From Diplolepis rosae (Eukaryota > Arthropoda > Insecta > Hymenoptera > Diplolepididae): 64,000 bases of DNA. A program made the position numbers and the translations under genes. A model generated the notes under the pieces. It was not told the origin of the DNA, searched no databases, and saw only the letters and a list, made by a program, of their open reading frames with translations. This document shows, piece after piece, positions 10,676 to 22,692 of the stretch (position 1 is the first letter of the stretch; the number at the start of each line of letters is the position of its first letter). The DNA is taken from assembly GCA_030998225.1 (NCBI GenBank), contig JAPYXD010000710.1, positions 33,395,372-33,459,371 on the forward strand, written 5' to 3'.

Positions 10676-13574
10676 ATGACCCGTAAGTACTGTTTATTAT
10701 TATAAGCTTCACTTTTTCTAGTTGGCAGGCTATAAATTCTAAGAATTATTCAAAAACATTATTTCACAATCCCAAGTATTTACAGGGACAAACAGAAAAT
10801 GTTTGTTCGAAGCTTGTCGTTTCTATAAACATTGAATTACGATTGAGCTTGGTTATTGAATGTTTTAATATCTCACACTTAACCTCTTAAGTTAGAAAGA
10901 AATTGACATTGGTAGGGTTCGGGATGAGCTCTAGCCTCCATATTTTTCTGTATCAGCCGTTCATGAACCGTTCGCTTTCCAATTTCAAGATGTTAATAAT
11001 AGATTGTGCCTCAGTTTAATTATATTCCCCATAAGCAAAAACTATTTTAAGTACGCTATATATTTTCTTGTAGAAATTTTAATTTCGAAAGAACTTCTAT
11101 TAAAAAAAAATCTAAGAATATATAACTTACGTTTTTAGAATAGGTATCAAATTTTGTTCTTCTGTAAATAAAATGTTCTGGGAACATCGTTCCATTTTAG
11201 GTGTAGAAAATTACTTTGTATAATAAAAAAGTGGAAGCACCTGTAAAATAGCATATTATGCAACTAGGGAAAAAAAAGTTTATTTTACGAGTGTGAAGTT
11301 TGATACCTTCGCTTTGCTTGGACTGGTAGGAAAAGTATTTTCCTGAATTAAAAATTTTTATGGTTCTCGAATGTGACGAATCCTAACCTAGTACCCATCT
11401 TTATCACAAAACACTAGCGCTGGGCGGGCCAATTCAATTTAACAACTTAGTTTAAAATTTCAAGATACCTATTTTTTCAATATATTTTCCCAAGCGTCCT
11501 TCCAACATTCAACCCCTAGTCGGATAGTATATTCAAGTCTCATGCATATATATAAAAAAATACTGTAAAAAACAATAAAAACTTAAAATATTTTCGAACA
11601 TGTAACTAAAGGGTAGAAATATGAAAAGGACCGAAGGAAGCGTTTACTGTGGGGCGGTATGAGGTTGGGGCGAGGGGGGTAGAGATATCAAAAAAGGTCC
11701 GACGACGCTCCTGTGAGAGCGAACGGTGAAGTTAATTTCCCTCTCGAGCTCGAACTGTAATGAACTGATTTTGAACCTCCCAAAATTTCGAAGTTTCTGT
11801 GTTTCCCTTCTTCAACTAATTTTCTTTCAGCACTAGGCGAAGTGACCTCCAGTTCTTCATGACGGAAATCTGGATCTCTTTTGGCAGAAGGAATCGTTGG
11901 GTTGAATTTCGCGTGCTCTAAGCACGAGAATCATTATACGTATTAACGTATATACAGGATGTGCCATCTATTTATGACCCATTAAATTACTCTGTAATTT
12001 TGACATTTACTGTCGGATAGACTTTTTGTATGCGTGAAATGAAGCTTCAATCGATGGAAATGGGCGTCATGGAACAGTACACATTAGAACGCGGTCAAAT
12101 AGTAGAGCTTTATATCAAAAACAATCAGTCAATTGTGAAAACTCAACGTGAATTTTGTGCAAAATTCAAGTCAAGATCGGCACCTGCTAAGAACACTATA
12201 AAGAAAATTTATGAAAAGTTTACATCGACGGGATATTTGGGCAATAGTAAGAAACCAAATAAACCGAAACCAAAGCGCTCTCACGAAAACATTGAACGTG
12301 TAAGGCGTTCAATTGAAGAAAACCCGACAACCTCGTCCAGACGTCGGTCTGCACAGTTAAATATCGCTCACACCACTCTCCGTCGCATTATTCGCAATGA
12401 TTTGGGTATTTATCCGTACTGAATACTTAGTAGACAAAGATTATTGTCAGCAATTTCCACGAACTGAATAAAATGTACATTAACAAAAGAAGTCAAAAAA
12501 ATTTACGAATTTTCATTTTATTTAGTAAAAAAATGGGTCACAAATAGATGGCACACCCTGTACATATAGCATTGATAAAAACTGCGACTCTTCAAATATT
12601 GTTACTTAACGTCGAAATTTTAAAACATAATTAACGTTTTTCCTAGTTTCGGGATTAATTTTGTCTTTATGGAGTATAGTTATAGTTTATCAATAATATA
12701 TGCTACAACATTTACTTAGTGTATACTGCAACAATACTAAGATATTTTTTTCAAGCATGTGATTGTATTTTCCTGTCACGTTTTGCTTTATTTCTCATTT
12801 TTTAAATTTTTTATTTGTAGACGTATTTTGATGTTTTCTTTGTTAGTAGTTTTCCATATTTAAATATTTTAATAATTATTATTTTTTATGTATTTTCAAG
12901 CCCAAACTAACATGTAGTCAAGTTTGTAATTAAGACCGTGCATCATTTATCGTTACCTACTTGACCGACATTTTTTCTGTAAACATATCCATAAAATTTT
13001 TAATCATTTTTTTTAATATTCTTGTTTTAGGTGGAAACCAACGTGAACTAGCCCGCGCAAAAAACATGAAAAAGAATCAAAAAAAGGCTGCTGCCGAACA
13101 AGAAAGTAATAAAGGTTTAACCCTAGAACAACGAAAAGCTCGGTAAGCAAATGTAAAAAAAATTGTTATTTGTACACTGGTGGTCATTGGTAATGAAATG
13201 ACCATATACAGACGTGGTAAATTTATGAAGCGAACGTAAAATTACGCTCCGATCTGTAGAACTCCATTTACTTTCGTAGTATTTGAACTGGTACTACTGT
13301 GCATCTAAAAATACTGACAGGTGGTAATATTACATTAGCGGTCGCAAAAACTTTCCACTTTTTAATTTGTAAAGTTGCAATAACAGTCGTGGAAAAATCT
13401 CAACGGCTTAAAATTAATTCCATAAATAGTACTTATCAATTTGAATATAAAATCTTTTATATAATTTTCGTAAATGAATCAAGTAAACTTCTTTATTCTA
13501 GAGATGCAGAGCGAATGAGAGAAAAACAGCTGAAAAAACAACAGGATGAAGGAATGAAGCCAGTAGCGACATAA
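10676..13574 (+). CDS. SERF: SERF-family small EDRK-rich protein, complete
   Basis: The exons are 10676-10682 (ATG ACC C), 13031-13142 and 13502-13574, giving 63 residues. The first exon supplies only two codons plus one base, and the joined N-terminus MTRGNQRELARAKN is the hallmark of the SERF/4F5 family. The protein is highly charged and lysine-, glutamine- and arginine-rich, with the second conserved block LTLEQRKARDAERMREKQ near residues 36-53 and no transmembrane segment. SERF proteins are small, disordered and RNA-binding, and in nematode and human they promote amyloid aggregation (MOAG-4). That role is known for the family and was not tested here. All junctions are GT-AG. The 2.35-kb first intron carries the transposon relic at 11955-12560. 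AATAAA at 13700-13705 is a likely polyadenylation signal. The gene is convergent with the tetraspan gene downstream. Confidence 0.93.
11955..12560 (+). mobile_element. Tc1/mariner-superfamily relic in SERF intron 1
   Basis: The termini are CAGGATGTGCCATCTATTTA and its near-perfect inverse (ending ATAGATGGCACACCCTG), about 28 bp, with TA on both sides (11953-11954 and 12561-12562), the standard Tc1/mariner target. The element is only 606 bp, less than half the length of an autonomous copy. It keeps the N-terminal DNA-binding region and lacks the catalytic domain, so it cannot move by itself. Confidence 0.9.
12030..12422 (+). pseudogene. Transposase fragment: DNA-binding domain only
   Basis: This is a 130-codon open frame; an internal start at 12069 (MEQYTLERGQIVELYIKNNQ) looks more like the family N-terminus. 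It contains two helix-turn-helix-like segments: the first around ERGQIVELYIKNNQSIVKTQ, and the second around RRRSAQLNIAHTTLRRIIRN near the C-terminus. The ORF stops just where the linker to the DDE/D catalytic domain should begin, and no catalytic motif follows before the 3' inverted repeat. The frame is uninterrupted over the whole DNA-binding part, which is unusual for decayed DNA. It could be a recent internal-deletion derivative. Sense orientation inside a host intron gives no evidence of expression. Confidence 0.8.
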
Positions 13575-15579
13575 TTATATATAATTGCAGAAACGCCTGA
13601 CGAAATCAACACAAACCTAACTTGAAAGATTAAACGTTATTATCACCAGCACTGTTATAATGAATCAAACATTAGTAAATTTCATAAATACTTGTCCAAA
13701 ATAAAACAGTATAACTAAAATTAGCTATCGTGTACATGTGTTCAAATCTCTTACATGTTACTCATGGGACACAAAATAGCTAGTATATATGAAATTATTG
13801 TTACCTACTATACAATGATCCTTAACGCATATTCGACAGGAATCATTAGTACTATAAATACTAACTATTGATAATACTTTAAGTAGTCTACTTGGAATTG
13901 TAAATTTAATTCTCAATTACTAGGAATGATATGTAATCAAATAGATTGACGTTAAGACAAAATACGAAAGTGAATGTACTTTAGCCAACAGATTTCGTTT
14001 GTAATAAATAGTTCAAATTTTAATATAAAAACTGCTTTTCACTTTTTTAATATTATATTAAAAATTACCAAATATAATTCAGTTTTAGTCATTCGATTTT
14101 TAGTATTTACATAGTATCAAGATTATGAGTATGCTAAATATAAATCTTAAATTTATCGAATAACAGATGAAATTTAACGTAAGTTTTATTTTTCCAGTTA
14201 TTAAAAACTTTTGATTGTTATTTAGAAAATTATTTGCCCAGATTTAGTTGTTTTTCTTCATCGGTTTTTTGAAAAGCTTAAACAGAAAAACTAATTGTAT
14301 GTGTAACAAGCAACAATAAATATTAGAAAAATTATGACTTACGACTGCAGAAATTTTGTTAACTTTCATAACAAAATTAATTTATATTTTTTTATTTCTA
14401 AAAAGAGGTTTTTGTATGTTAATTATTCTGTACTAAGATTTGTGTAACAAGTGGGTTTATTACAAAGTTACAAAATATAATGTACATGCATGTATTATAA
14501 TAATATAAGTTGTTCTTTGCATAAAATTGAAAGTTATTGTTATAAAAGCATGTTATATTATCTGCTTTAGCAAAAATTGAAATAGTATATCTGTAGCAAA
14601 AAAAAAGTACGAAGAAATAAAGAGTATCGAATAAGTAAAATTGATATTTTAGTTAATCTTTGAATAGTGTAAAAAAAATTGACGAATATGTCTTGCTAAT
14701 AAAGCTCACAAAGTATAATGAGTTTGTATATATGTATTAAAAATCTCATCCAGTACTTCTCGATATGTGTATAATTACATATGTCACTAATTTATTCTAG
14801 GCATTGCTTGTACCACAATATGTCTACTTGTACTAAATCTTTGAGAATAAACTTCACGTTTACAAAATGTACAAAATATTCTTGAATGCGAAGGTGTGAC
14901 GTACTTTATGCATATGCAAAAAGTTCTATGCGTTGCATCATAAAATCTAACTTAAAAACTATTCTTATTTTGTTAATTATGAAATTACACTTTTGAGAGA
15001 AACTGTAAATCTATTTCTAAATTACTGATTTAATACTTTATATCAACACTTAAAATATTGACATTTTTTCTCAATAAGTCTTACAGTTGAAGACTGGTTG
15101 TGGCAGGCAGTGTTCCTACTATTATAGAATTGATCCACAATTGAATTAAAATTTTGCATATAGGGTGGTAACAGTATAAAGTGATTACATACTATCTTGT
15201 GTGGTACAATTTCAAGATTATCTTACGAATAATAAAAATTCAAGACATCAAGACTCTCAGGAAGAATATAATGCGTTTTTCATACGCATTGCACGACTGA
15301 ATTTGGACGGATGGCACATAACTAGAGCCATTTTACAGTCTTTGGTCGTCGTGAATTAGTGACGATTTCAGTGTAATTAATATAACATGAAACCATTACT
15401 TAGGTACACCCAAATCTGTTGTTTTATAATTGTTCCAAATTATCTTTGCCAAGAGATTGTCAACATTGACTAATACTAAAAGTAACTTAGTAAAAAAATA
15501 ACGTGTACTTTGGCATTGTACCTTCGTCTTAGTTATTACTAGTATATGATAATCGATCAACTTCTCAATAAGAATAAGA
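13575..15579. other. Convergent intergenic region between SERF and the tetraspan gene
   Basis: It contains the two 3' UTRs and AT-rich sequence with many A/T runs. I see no exon, RNA gene or clear transposon ends. Confidence 0.5.
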
Positions 15580-16807
15580 TCAAGGCCATAATAATTCAAT
15601 GTTTGGAGATTGAAGCTTTTCAAAGATTTTGTACATTGAGAATACACACATCCAGCAGTAGATCTATAAAAATTATAAAATTATTTAATAATAATATTGA
15701 AAGCAAATTTTGTCTATTGTATATTTTGCTTCTTCACAATATATAGAAAAGTACTTTAAATATCATACTCACGTTGTAACCCATCCAAAGCCAATTGCAG
15801 AGTGTTGCAAATACAGACTCAAGCTAAAAAAGAAACATTGATTAAATTATTGACATCAAATGAATATTCAATCTACTTACATAAATGTAGTATCCTCCAA
15901 GCAACCATAAACCAAAAACGAGTTGAAACAAGCAAACAATGAACCACAAAATCAGCCACGGCAGAAGCCAGCCTCTTACTCCCTCCTTAATTCCATAAAG
16001 CATCAATAGCGAAGAAATAATTAATAGTAAGAAATAAAATATGAGGAAACCTCCAACAACTTGCATCGCTGAAAAATAAAATGTAAGTATTGCTATGAGT
16101 ATTCTTATTAATTTTGTCTATTTATTAAAAATGAAAGCTTCAGCAAAACCAATACATTACTTGATTAAATAAATAACTTACATCCTCTGATATCGGCTTC
16201 AAACAGGGGATTGTATAGTTGTGTCGAATCCCCGCCATCTAACTGGTATGCAATGAATGTAATTAAAACTGTACTGATTGCCTGGAATACAAAAAAGTAA
16301 CGATAGACTACGTTTATTAACATTAAAACTACAGTAATAAAAGTAAGACAAGTAACACAATTGTAACTCTTTTCAATTTACATAAAATTTGAAAATATAA
16401 AAAATATTGGATAATAATTATATATAAACCATAAGCAAGAATAATCTCATACATTTAAGAAAGTTGAAGACAATTACATGAAACTTAAAAATGTTTTACG
16501 CACTAGAAAATTTCGAAAAAAGAACATATTAATATCAGTTAAAAATAATATAATGATTATAAAAAAAAAAATTTTTTATTACAAGTAGAAAATAATTTTT
16601 TTTGCTGAAAATAGTTTAGCTGATTTTTTCATTCGAACCCGGTTCAACATTTGAAAAGTATTCTGTTCAGGGAGTGATACATTTTGAATGGAATTCTTAA
16701 AACGTTCAATACTTTCTTACCGATGTATAAAAAGAAATCACTCTGCTGCCAGTTTTGACACTATTTGTCCAAATACAAGGCGTCCAAAAGGAATCTAGTA
16801 TGGGCAT
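15580..16807 (-). CDS. Four-helix insect membrane protein (DUF4728/LAPTM-like), complete
   Basis: The minus-strand exons are 16721-16807, 16182-16281, 15881-16068, 15773-15823 and 15580-15663. All junctions are GT-AG with matching phase, giving 169 residues. The protein begins [20 protein letters not shown] and ends ELLWP. Hydrophobic segments at about 22-42, 66-87, 97-119 and 129-152 predict four transmembrane helices. The loop after helix 1 carries the acidic sequence [16 protein letters not shown], and a basic turn (KEGVRG) separates helices 2 and 3. There is no cleavable signal peptide beyond helix 1. Layout and size match small arthropod tetraspan proteins of unknown function; the family name is my best guess and no activity should be inferred. 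A possible 5' UTR exon ends at about 16926 (minus-strand GTGAGTC donor), with an acceptor near 16819, 12 nt before the ATG. Confidence 0.87.
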
Positions 16808-16821
16808 TTTGATGTTTTCTG

Positions 16822-17030
16822 GGATATAATTTTATAGATAAAGTATGTCAACAAGTGATGACCTAACCTCAACTCTCTACCCACTCTCTATAAAAATTAG
16901 GGCGTCGTCTACAAGAACGACTCACCTCATCACCACCACCAGAGTTAGGAAGTTATGTGCAACTCGAAGTTGTAACGTAACCAGAGTTGGGGACGTAGAA
17001 TACTTCAGTTAGTATATGTAGTTTACTATG
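16822..17030 (-). promoter_or_regulatory. Candidate 5' UTR intron, exon and promoter of the tetraspan gene
   Basis: On the minus strand there is a GTGAGTC donor at about 16925 and an acceptor (CCCAG) just upstream of the coding exon, giving a roughly 100-nt 5' UTR intron. The GC-richer sequence at 16890-17030 would be the first exon and core promoter. This rests on splice-site appearance only. Confidence 0.35.
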
Positions 17031-19785
17031 CGCTACGCGTATTTTACGTTATTTATGCGCACCATAGAAAAAATAATTTAGGCAGTTAGGCTTCGTCCAT
17101 GGACGTATAGGAATATATGGACCATATGGACGAAAGAAGCTCAAAATCCTAACTTAGGCGAGGGGAACAAACCAACTAAGCGGAAAAGAGTAGGTTCAGT
17201 AGGGTTGATCGGCCATATTACTTGAGGATATTTTTAGGCCTCTGATTGGGTGATTTGTTCAAAGCTAAGAAATGTTTAAGTATGGCCGCCTTCCCTTCAT
17301 TTCCACTGCTACCCCCTTACTTATTTCAGCACCGACCCCATAGGTTTGGGCTCCGTCCATATATTTTTACATCCATGATGTAAATTATAATAACGTATCA
17401 CAACACTTAATTATGAGAAATGTCCAATGACGAAGATATTCTAATGAAGAGCTTTGTATACATAATGAAATTCGAGACGTTTTTTACATCGAAAATGTAA
17501 CATGCAATGTGAAATATAAAGATGTTTTTAATTCGTAACGTAATAAACAGTTTTCGACGTGTAGTTACACAGTTACCCAAACCAGGTTGACTTGAAACGT
17601 GAATGCCTGAATCATTCAAATTTTTCAGGGGATTGCTAGAGAGAACTACCAAACTGTTATCTTACTTTTAAAAAACACGAAAGACAAAAAGGTAGAACAT
17701 GAATAAATTTGTTTTTTGTATAACATTATTTTATCTTAATTTGAATCCGTAGTTTTTTTCATGAATTTTATTCAGTGACTGAATTCTAGGTATAGACCCA
17801 TTCATTTTTAACTGATCAATCAGTTATTGTGACTCAGAATAACTAATTTAATTGTTAAAATCTGATAGAAGTATGGTTTTTTGAAAGTTTTTTAAAAAAT
17901 GCAGTGTGTATATGCAGTCATAAAAGTAAGGATTTTTTAATGCAAGAAAGATATGTAAGATGTACATGCTTTGTATATAAGAAATGACAATTTCATAAAA
18001 CATTATGCATAATGTTTTACAAGAATATAATATAAACATTATGCATAATATGATGTTTGATGTGACATGTTTTAGAACATATCTGCTTTTGTATTGACCC
18101 ATAATTCATAGAATATTTATTTGTTTTTTATTTTGGCATAGGTTTTATAAAATTGTCTTTTACAGAGCATGTAATACATACATCTTAAATGTCTTTCTTG
18201 CATTCAAAAATACTTTCTTTTATCACTGACATACACACTTCACTTTCTAAAAAACTTTTTAAAATCATACTTGTATCGGCAAACAAAACTCGCGAACGTA
18301 AATGAACGTAAGTCGTAAGCCACTGACCACCATTTTGATAACCCCCACCCTACAACTTATGTTATAACGGTTTTCCGCAAGAGGCGCTAGAATACGTTAT
18401 GTGTCATGACTCGACTAGAGCGCAGTCGGAGAATTGATCCGGAACTAAATTTTCTATTAAATACTTTGTGCGGTTTTAATTAAATTCACTAATCGCCGGC
18501 TTATAAAGATAAGAAATCGGGTGATTTTAATTAAACTAGACACTGTTCAATTTTAGCGTTTTATTAAATCTTTTATAAGGAAAATAGTGAACAATTTACG
18601 TATCTAAAGTTTAGAAAGTTTCTATCAATTCGATATGATGGAAAAAGTGACTTACAAACGAAAATACGAAATCTCACTGACTGCCGTCATGTGTGGAAAC
18701 TGCTCCCTGGTCCTCTCTTTGATGATTTTCCCACACCCTAGAACCTTGGCCTTTTGGGCGTTTACTTATGAATTGATTGGTAGAATTCATCCCCCAGAAT
18801 TAGTAAACTTTCTTTAATTGGTTCTTAGTTACCCCAATTTGAATCACGTGGGCGGCTACGCTTACGGTCCCTTGGCACTTTTTCTGAAACTAGTGCACCA
18901 CCCGTGGAGACGGTCTAGTCACATAAATTAGACCGTACTTGAACTCGAGGTCCAGCTAGCCCCTTCACACATGACCTGTCGCCGAGTCCTTTCAATCTTT
19001 TATTGTTATAAGCATTTCTGGTTCCAATTTCTGACGAAACATTCTAAAGCATGGTTTTCGTAAGTTTGTCTATAAAAATGTCAAGAGTTTACTTTTAATT
19101 TACTTTGCAAGTTGAACAACATGCGCTTTTGAATTTTATGTGATAATTTTCAGGGAAAAGTGTTTAGCTTTAAAGTGTCTAGTCATCAGAAATGGTTCAC
19201 AGATTCTAGAACAGAAATGCTAAAGAAAGGTTTTTCACTGGAATACAGTTATAAATCTTAAAACTAAGTATTTTACGAGGCGAGATACCAGTCTTTGGAT
19301 TTAAATATATTTGAAAAAGGAACATTTCAAGATTATGAAATAATCCAGACTAGACCTGTAGTCTCAAAAATACAAATCCTTAAAATTAACTTATTTTTAA
19401 AGTCTCCTCAGTAGATCAACAATTCTGCCATTTAAATTAAGAATTTAATTGACAATTTACATTTGAAATTGTCACGTGACCATAAATTGTTGCCAAAATA
19501 AGAAGGTGAAATCATGACTTGCGAACACGCCTTTACCTTTAGTTTATTCGCTCTCCGCAATAAAGATGAGCGCACAGGTGCGATTATCACATATGGAATG
19601 CTATAGGAAGTGGATTAGGAACAATGGGGGCATTGGGGGCGATCCTTATATTCATGGAAAATAGACTAGTCTATTCACCATGCTTATATTATAGTTAAAG
19701 CTCCTTATTATACCACTTCGTGATATGGGGTTACAAGAACTGGAATGCCGGTAACGTAGGAATCTTTAGGGCAGTCTTAACACAT
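17031..19785. other. Intergenic, repeat-poor, no gene recognised
   Basis: An imperfect palindrome around 17087-17155 contains CCATGGACG and CCATATGGACG words. The GC-richer stretches at 18290-18470 and 18830-19000 could be regulatory or untranslated. The 60-codon ORF at 18635-18817 has no recognisable family pattern. I assign no function. Confidence 0.4.
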
Positions 19786-22683
19786 GTGTCTGTGAAGTTA
19801 GCACTGCAACTATTAAATATCGTACTTTTTATTTTTGGAATCGTTTGGTGGTCGTTAGGTGGTGGTTTTTAATGTTTGGTGGTTGAAAATAAAAAAAATA
19901 TAAAATTTTGAAAATTGTAGTGCTAACTTCACGCTTGCACTACACTTTTTAAAATTTTCCAAAAATTTCTTTTGGAGTCGTTTGGTGGTTGTTTGGTGGT
20001 CGTTAGGTGGTGGTTTTTAATGTTTGGTGGTTGAAAATAAAAAAAATATAAAATTTTGAAAATTGTAGTGCTAACTTCACGCTTGCACTACACTTAAATG
20101 TTTTTCAAAAATTTGATGTCGAATCGTTTGGTGGTCGTTAGGTGGTGGCTTTTATGTTTTGGTGGTCAAAATTAAAAAAGATACAGAATTTTATAATTTC
20201 ACTAGCCTTGCATCTATATAACCTCTTTCGGGCTTATTTTAAACTTATTTTGTTTATAGAAAATGGAAATTCATTTTTTCGTGGAAAAAGTTATTTTTTT
20301 CATCTGAAATTAATTAAGAATGTTTCAAGTATAATTATAATAATTATATTTATTTAAAACTTCTGATGTGATTATATATATATGAGGGCATATAAAACCT
20401 CCATGCACTGCCGAATGGTGTCGCTCTTGTGCACTTGTATTCAAATTCAAACTACTTCTTGCTGCAACATTTATTTTTTTTATTAGAAATAGGACAGGGA
20501 TTTTGACATTAACTTATTATTGTTTCTATAATAAATTGAAAAGTCAACTTTTAACATACCCAGTGTTTTTAACAAGATAAGCGTATTCTTTTTTCCTATA
20601 TTATTTCAAATTTCTTAATCAATAAATATTAGTAAATAAGTTTTTATAATTAAACTAGTTGCAAATAAAGATGGTATTAATTAAGATATTAATTTTTACC
20701 TTCGAATGTAAAAAACTATTGGCTATGCCTACAACACTAAAAAAATCTATCATGGTTTCGAAGCTAGAAGCTAAATAGTGACGACCTTAGATTGTTGGAC
20801 ATTTGCCGTCTATCACACGAGTTGAAATACGATTAAAAATATTATTTGAGTAAAAAATTGAATACATGTATGAAATTTTCAATAAAAAATCCCATTAATT
20901 AAATGAATAAACTAATTTGATTTTTTGAGTAAATCACAATTTGTTACTTTCAAGATTGACTTTAAAATACTACTCTCTAAATCTGAATCAGTCAAATTAT
21001 CACTGAAAAATATTTTTATGTGATATGGATTAGAACTACACAATTCGACAATAACATTGTATTATAAGTGTTTAATACGTACGTAAAATTTAAAAAATCA
21101 AAAGGTTTGTTATTAACTCACTTTTTACATTACAGTATAAATATTAACCAACGTTAGGAAATACGAAACTGTGATTGGAATCCATCCAAAAACTCACTAT
21201 ACAATGTATTCTTCAAAAGTACAAAGAAATTTAAATTATAAGTTAAGAATGTATTTTTTATTCAATATAAGAATGTTTGATTATCAAACAATAAATATTT
21301 ATGAATCTAGAATTACGGAGCTTGAAAAATAATGTATTATTATAATATTGCCATGTGCTATTACTCTCTAAATTTGAATCAGTCAAAATCTACTGATTAT
21401 CAGTGAAATTTGACTGATTCAAATAGCTAAAAAGAGGTTACTGTAAATCAGTCAAATTTCACTGATTATTTCAGTGAAAATTGACTGATTTGACAGTGAA
21501 AAATATTTTTTCTCTGATTAATCAGTGAAAATTAACTGATTTAGCGGTGAAAAATATTTTTCCACTGATGAATCAGTGAAAAGGCAAATCACTGATTCAA
21601 TCAGTGAAAATTTGACTGATTCAGATTTAGAGAGTAGTATTTTAAAGTCAATCTTGAAAGTAACAAATTGTGATTTACTCAAAAAATCAAATTAGTTTAT
21701 TCATTTAATTAATGGGATTTTTTATTGAAAATTTCATACATGTATTCAATTTTTTACTCAAATAATATTTTTAATCGTATTTCAACTCGTGCGATAGACG
21801 GCAAATGTCCAACAATCTAAGGTCGTCACTATTTAGCTTCTAGCTTCGAAACCATGATAGATTTTTTTAGTGTTGTAGGCATAGCCAATAGTTTTTTACA
21901 TTCGAAGGTAAAAATTAATATCTTAATTAATACCATCTTTATTTGCAACTAGTTTAATTATAAAAACTTATTTACTAATATTTATTGATTAAGAAATTTG
22001 AAATAATATAGGAAAAAAGAATACGCTTATCTTGTTAAAAACACTGGGTATGTTAAAAGTTGACTTTTCAATTTATTATAGAAACAATAATAAGTTAATG
22101 TCAAAATCCCTGTCCTATTTCTAATAAAAAAAATAAATGTTGCAGCAAGAAGTAGTTTGAATTTGAATACAAGTGCACAAGAGCGACACCATTCGGCAGT
22201 GCATGGAGGTTTTATATGCCCTCATATATATATAATCACATCAGAAGTTTTAAATAAATATAATTATTATAATTATACTTGAAACATTCTTAATTAATTT
22301 CAGATGAAAAAAATAACTTTTTCCACAAAAAAATGAATTTCCATTTTCTATAAACAAAATAAGTTCAAAATAAGCCCGAAAGAGGTTATATAGATGCAAG
22401 GCTAGTGAAATTATAAAATTCTGTATCTTTTTTAATTTTGACCACCAAAACATAAAAGCCACCACCTAACGACCACCAAAAGATTCGACATCAAATTTTT
22501 GAAAAACATTTAAGTGTAGTGCAAGCGTGAAGTTAGCACCACAATTTTCAAAATTTTATATTTTTTTTATTTTCAACCACCAAACATTAAAAACCACCAC
22601 CTAACAACCACCAAACGACCACCAAACGATTCCAAAATAAAAATTACGATATTTAATAGTTGCAGTGCTAACTTCACAGACAT
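19786..22683. mobile_element. MULE-like element with 1.1-1.2-kb inverted repeats
   Basis: The termini are TGTCTGTGAAGTTAGCACTG and its inverse, and the inverted arms extend to about 21005 on the left and 21603 on the right. TTAACACAT is repeated directly at 19777-19785 and 22684-22692, a perfect 9-bp target duplication. Very long inverted repeats with 9-bp duplications are characteristic of Mutator-like or foldback elements, so the class is inferred. The arms contain GGTGGT/TTTGGTGG-rich stretches. In the left arm the segment 19842-19948 is duplicated at 19979-20095, and the terminal GTGAAGTTAGCA motif recurs inverted inside both copies. The only ORFs (20142-20357 and 22250-22465) are mirror images of each other across the arms and are not genes. 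No transposase is present. Confidence 0.85.
21362..21638. repeat. ATCAGT-word MITE nested in the MULE-like element
   Basis: The ends are CTCTCTAAATTTGAATCAGT and its inverse, ATTCAGATTTAGAGAG. The interior is a chain of ATCAGT, ACTGAT and TGAAAATT words. Its right end forms part of the right arm; the left arm keeps only a terminal stub at 20973-21010. Other copies lie at 34912-35109, 43197-43417 and 54341-54615, and a fragment at 35942-35986. Confidence 0.85.
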
Positions 22684-22692
22684 TTAACACAT

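Noticed and set aside
18635..18817. 60-codon ORF with hydrophobic segments
   Set aside because: Too short, with no start context, family pattern or splice linkage.
20142..22465. Two near-identical 71-codon ORFs on opposite strands
   Set aside because: They are the same arm sequence of one inverted-repeat element read in mirror image, AT-rich and without family features.
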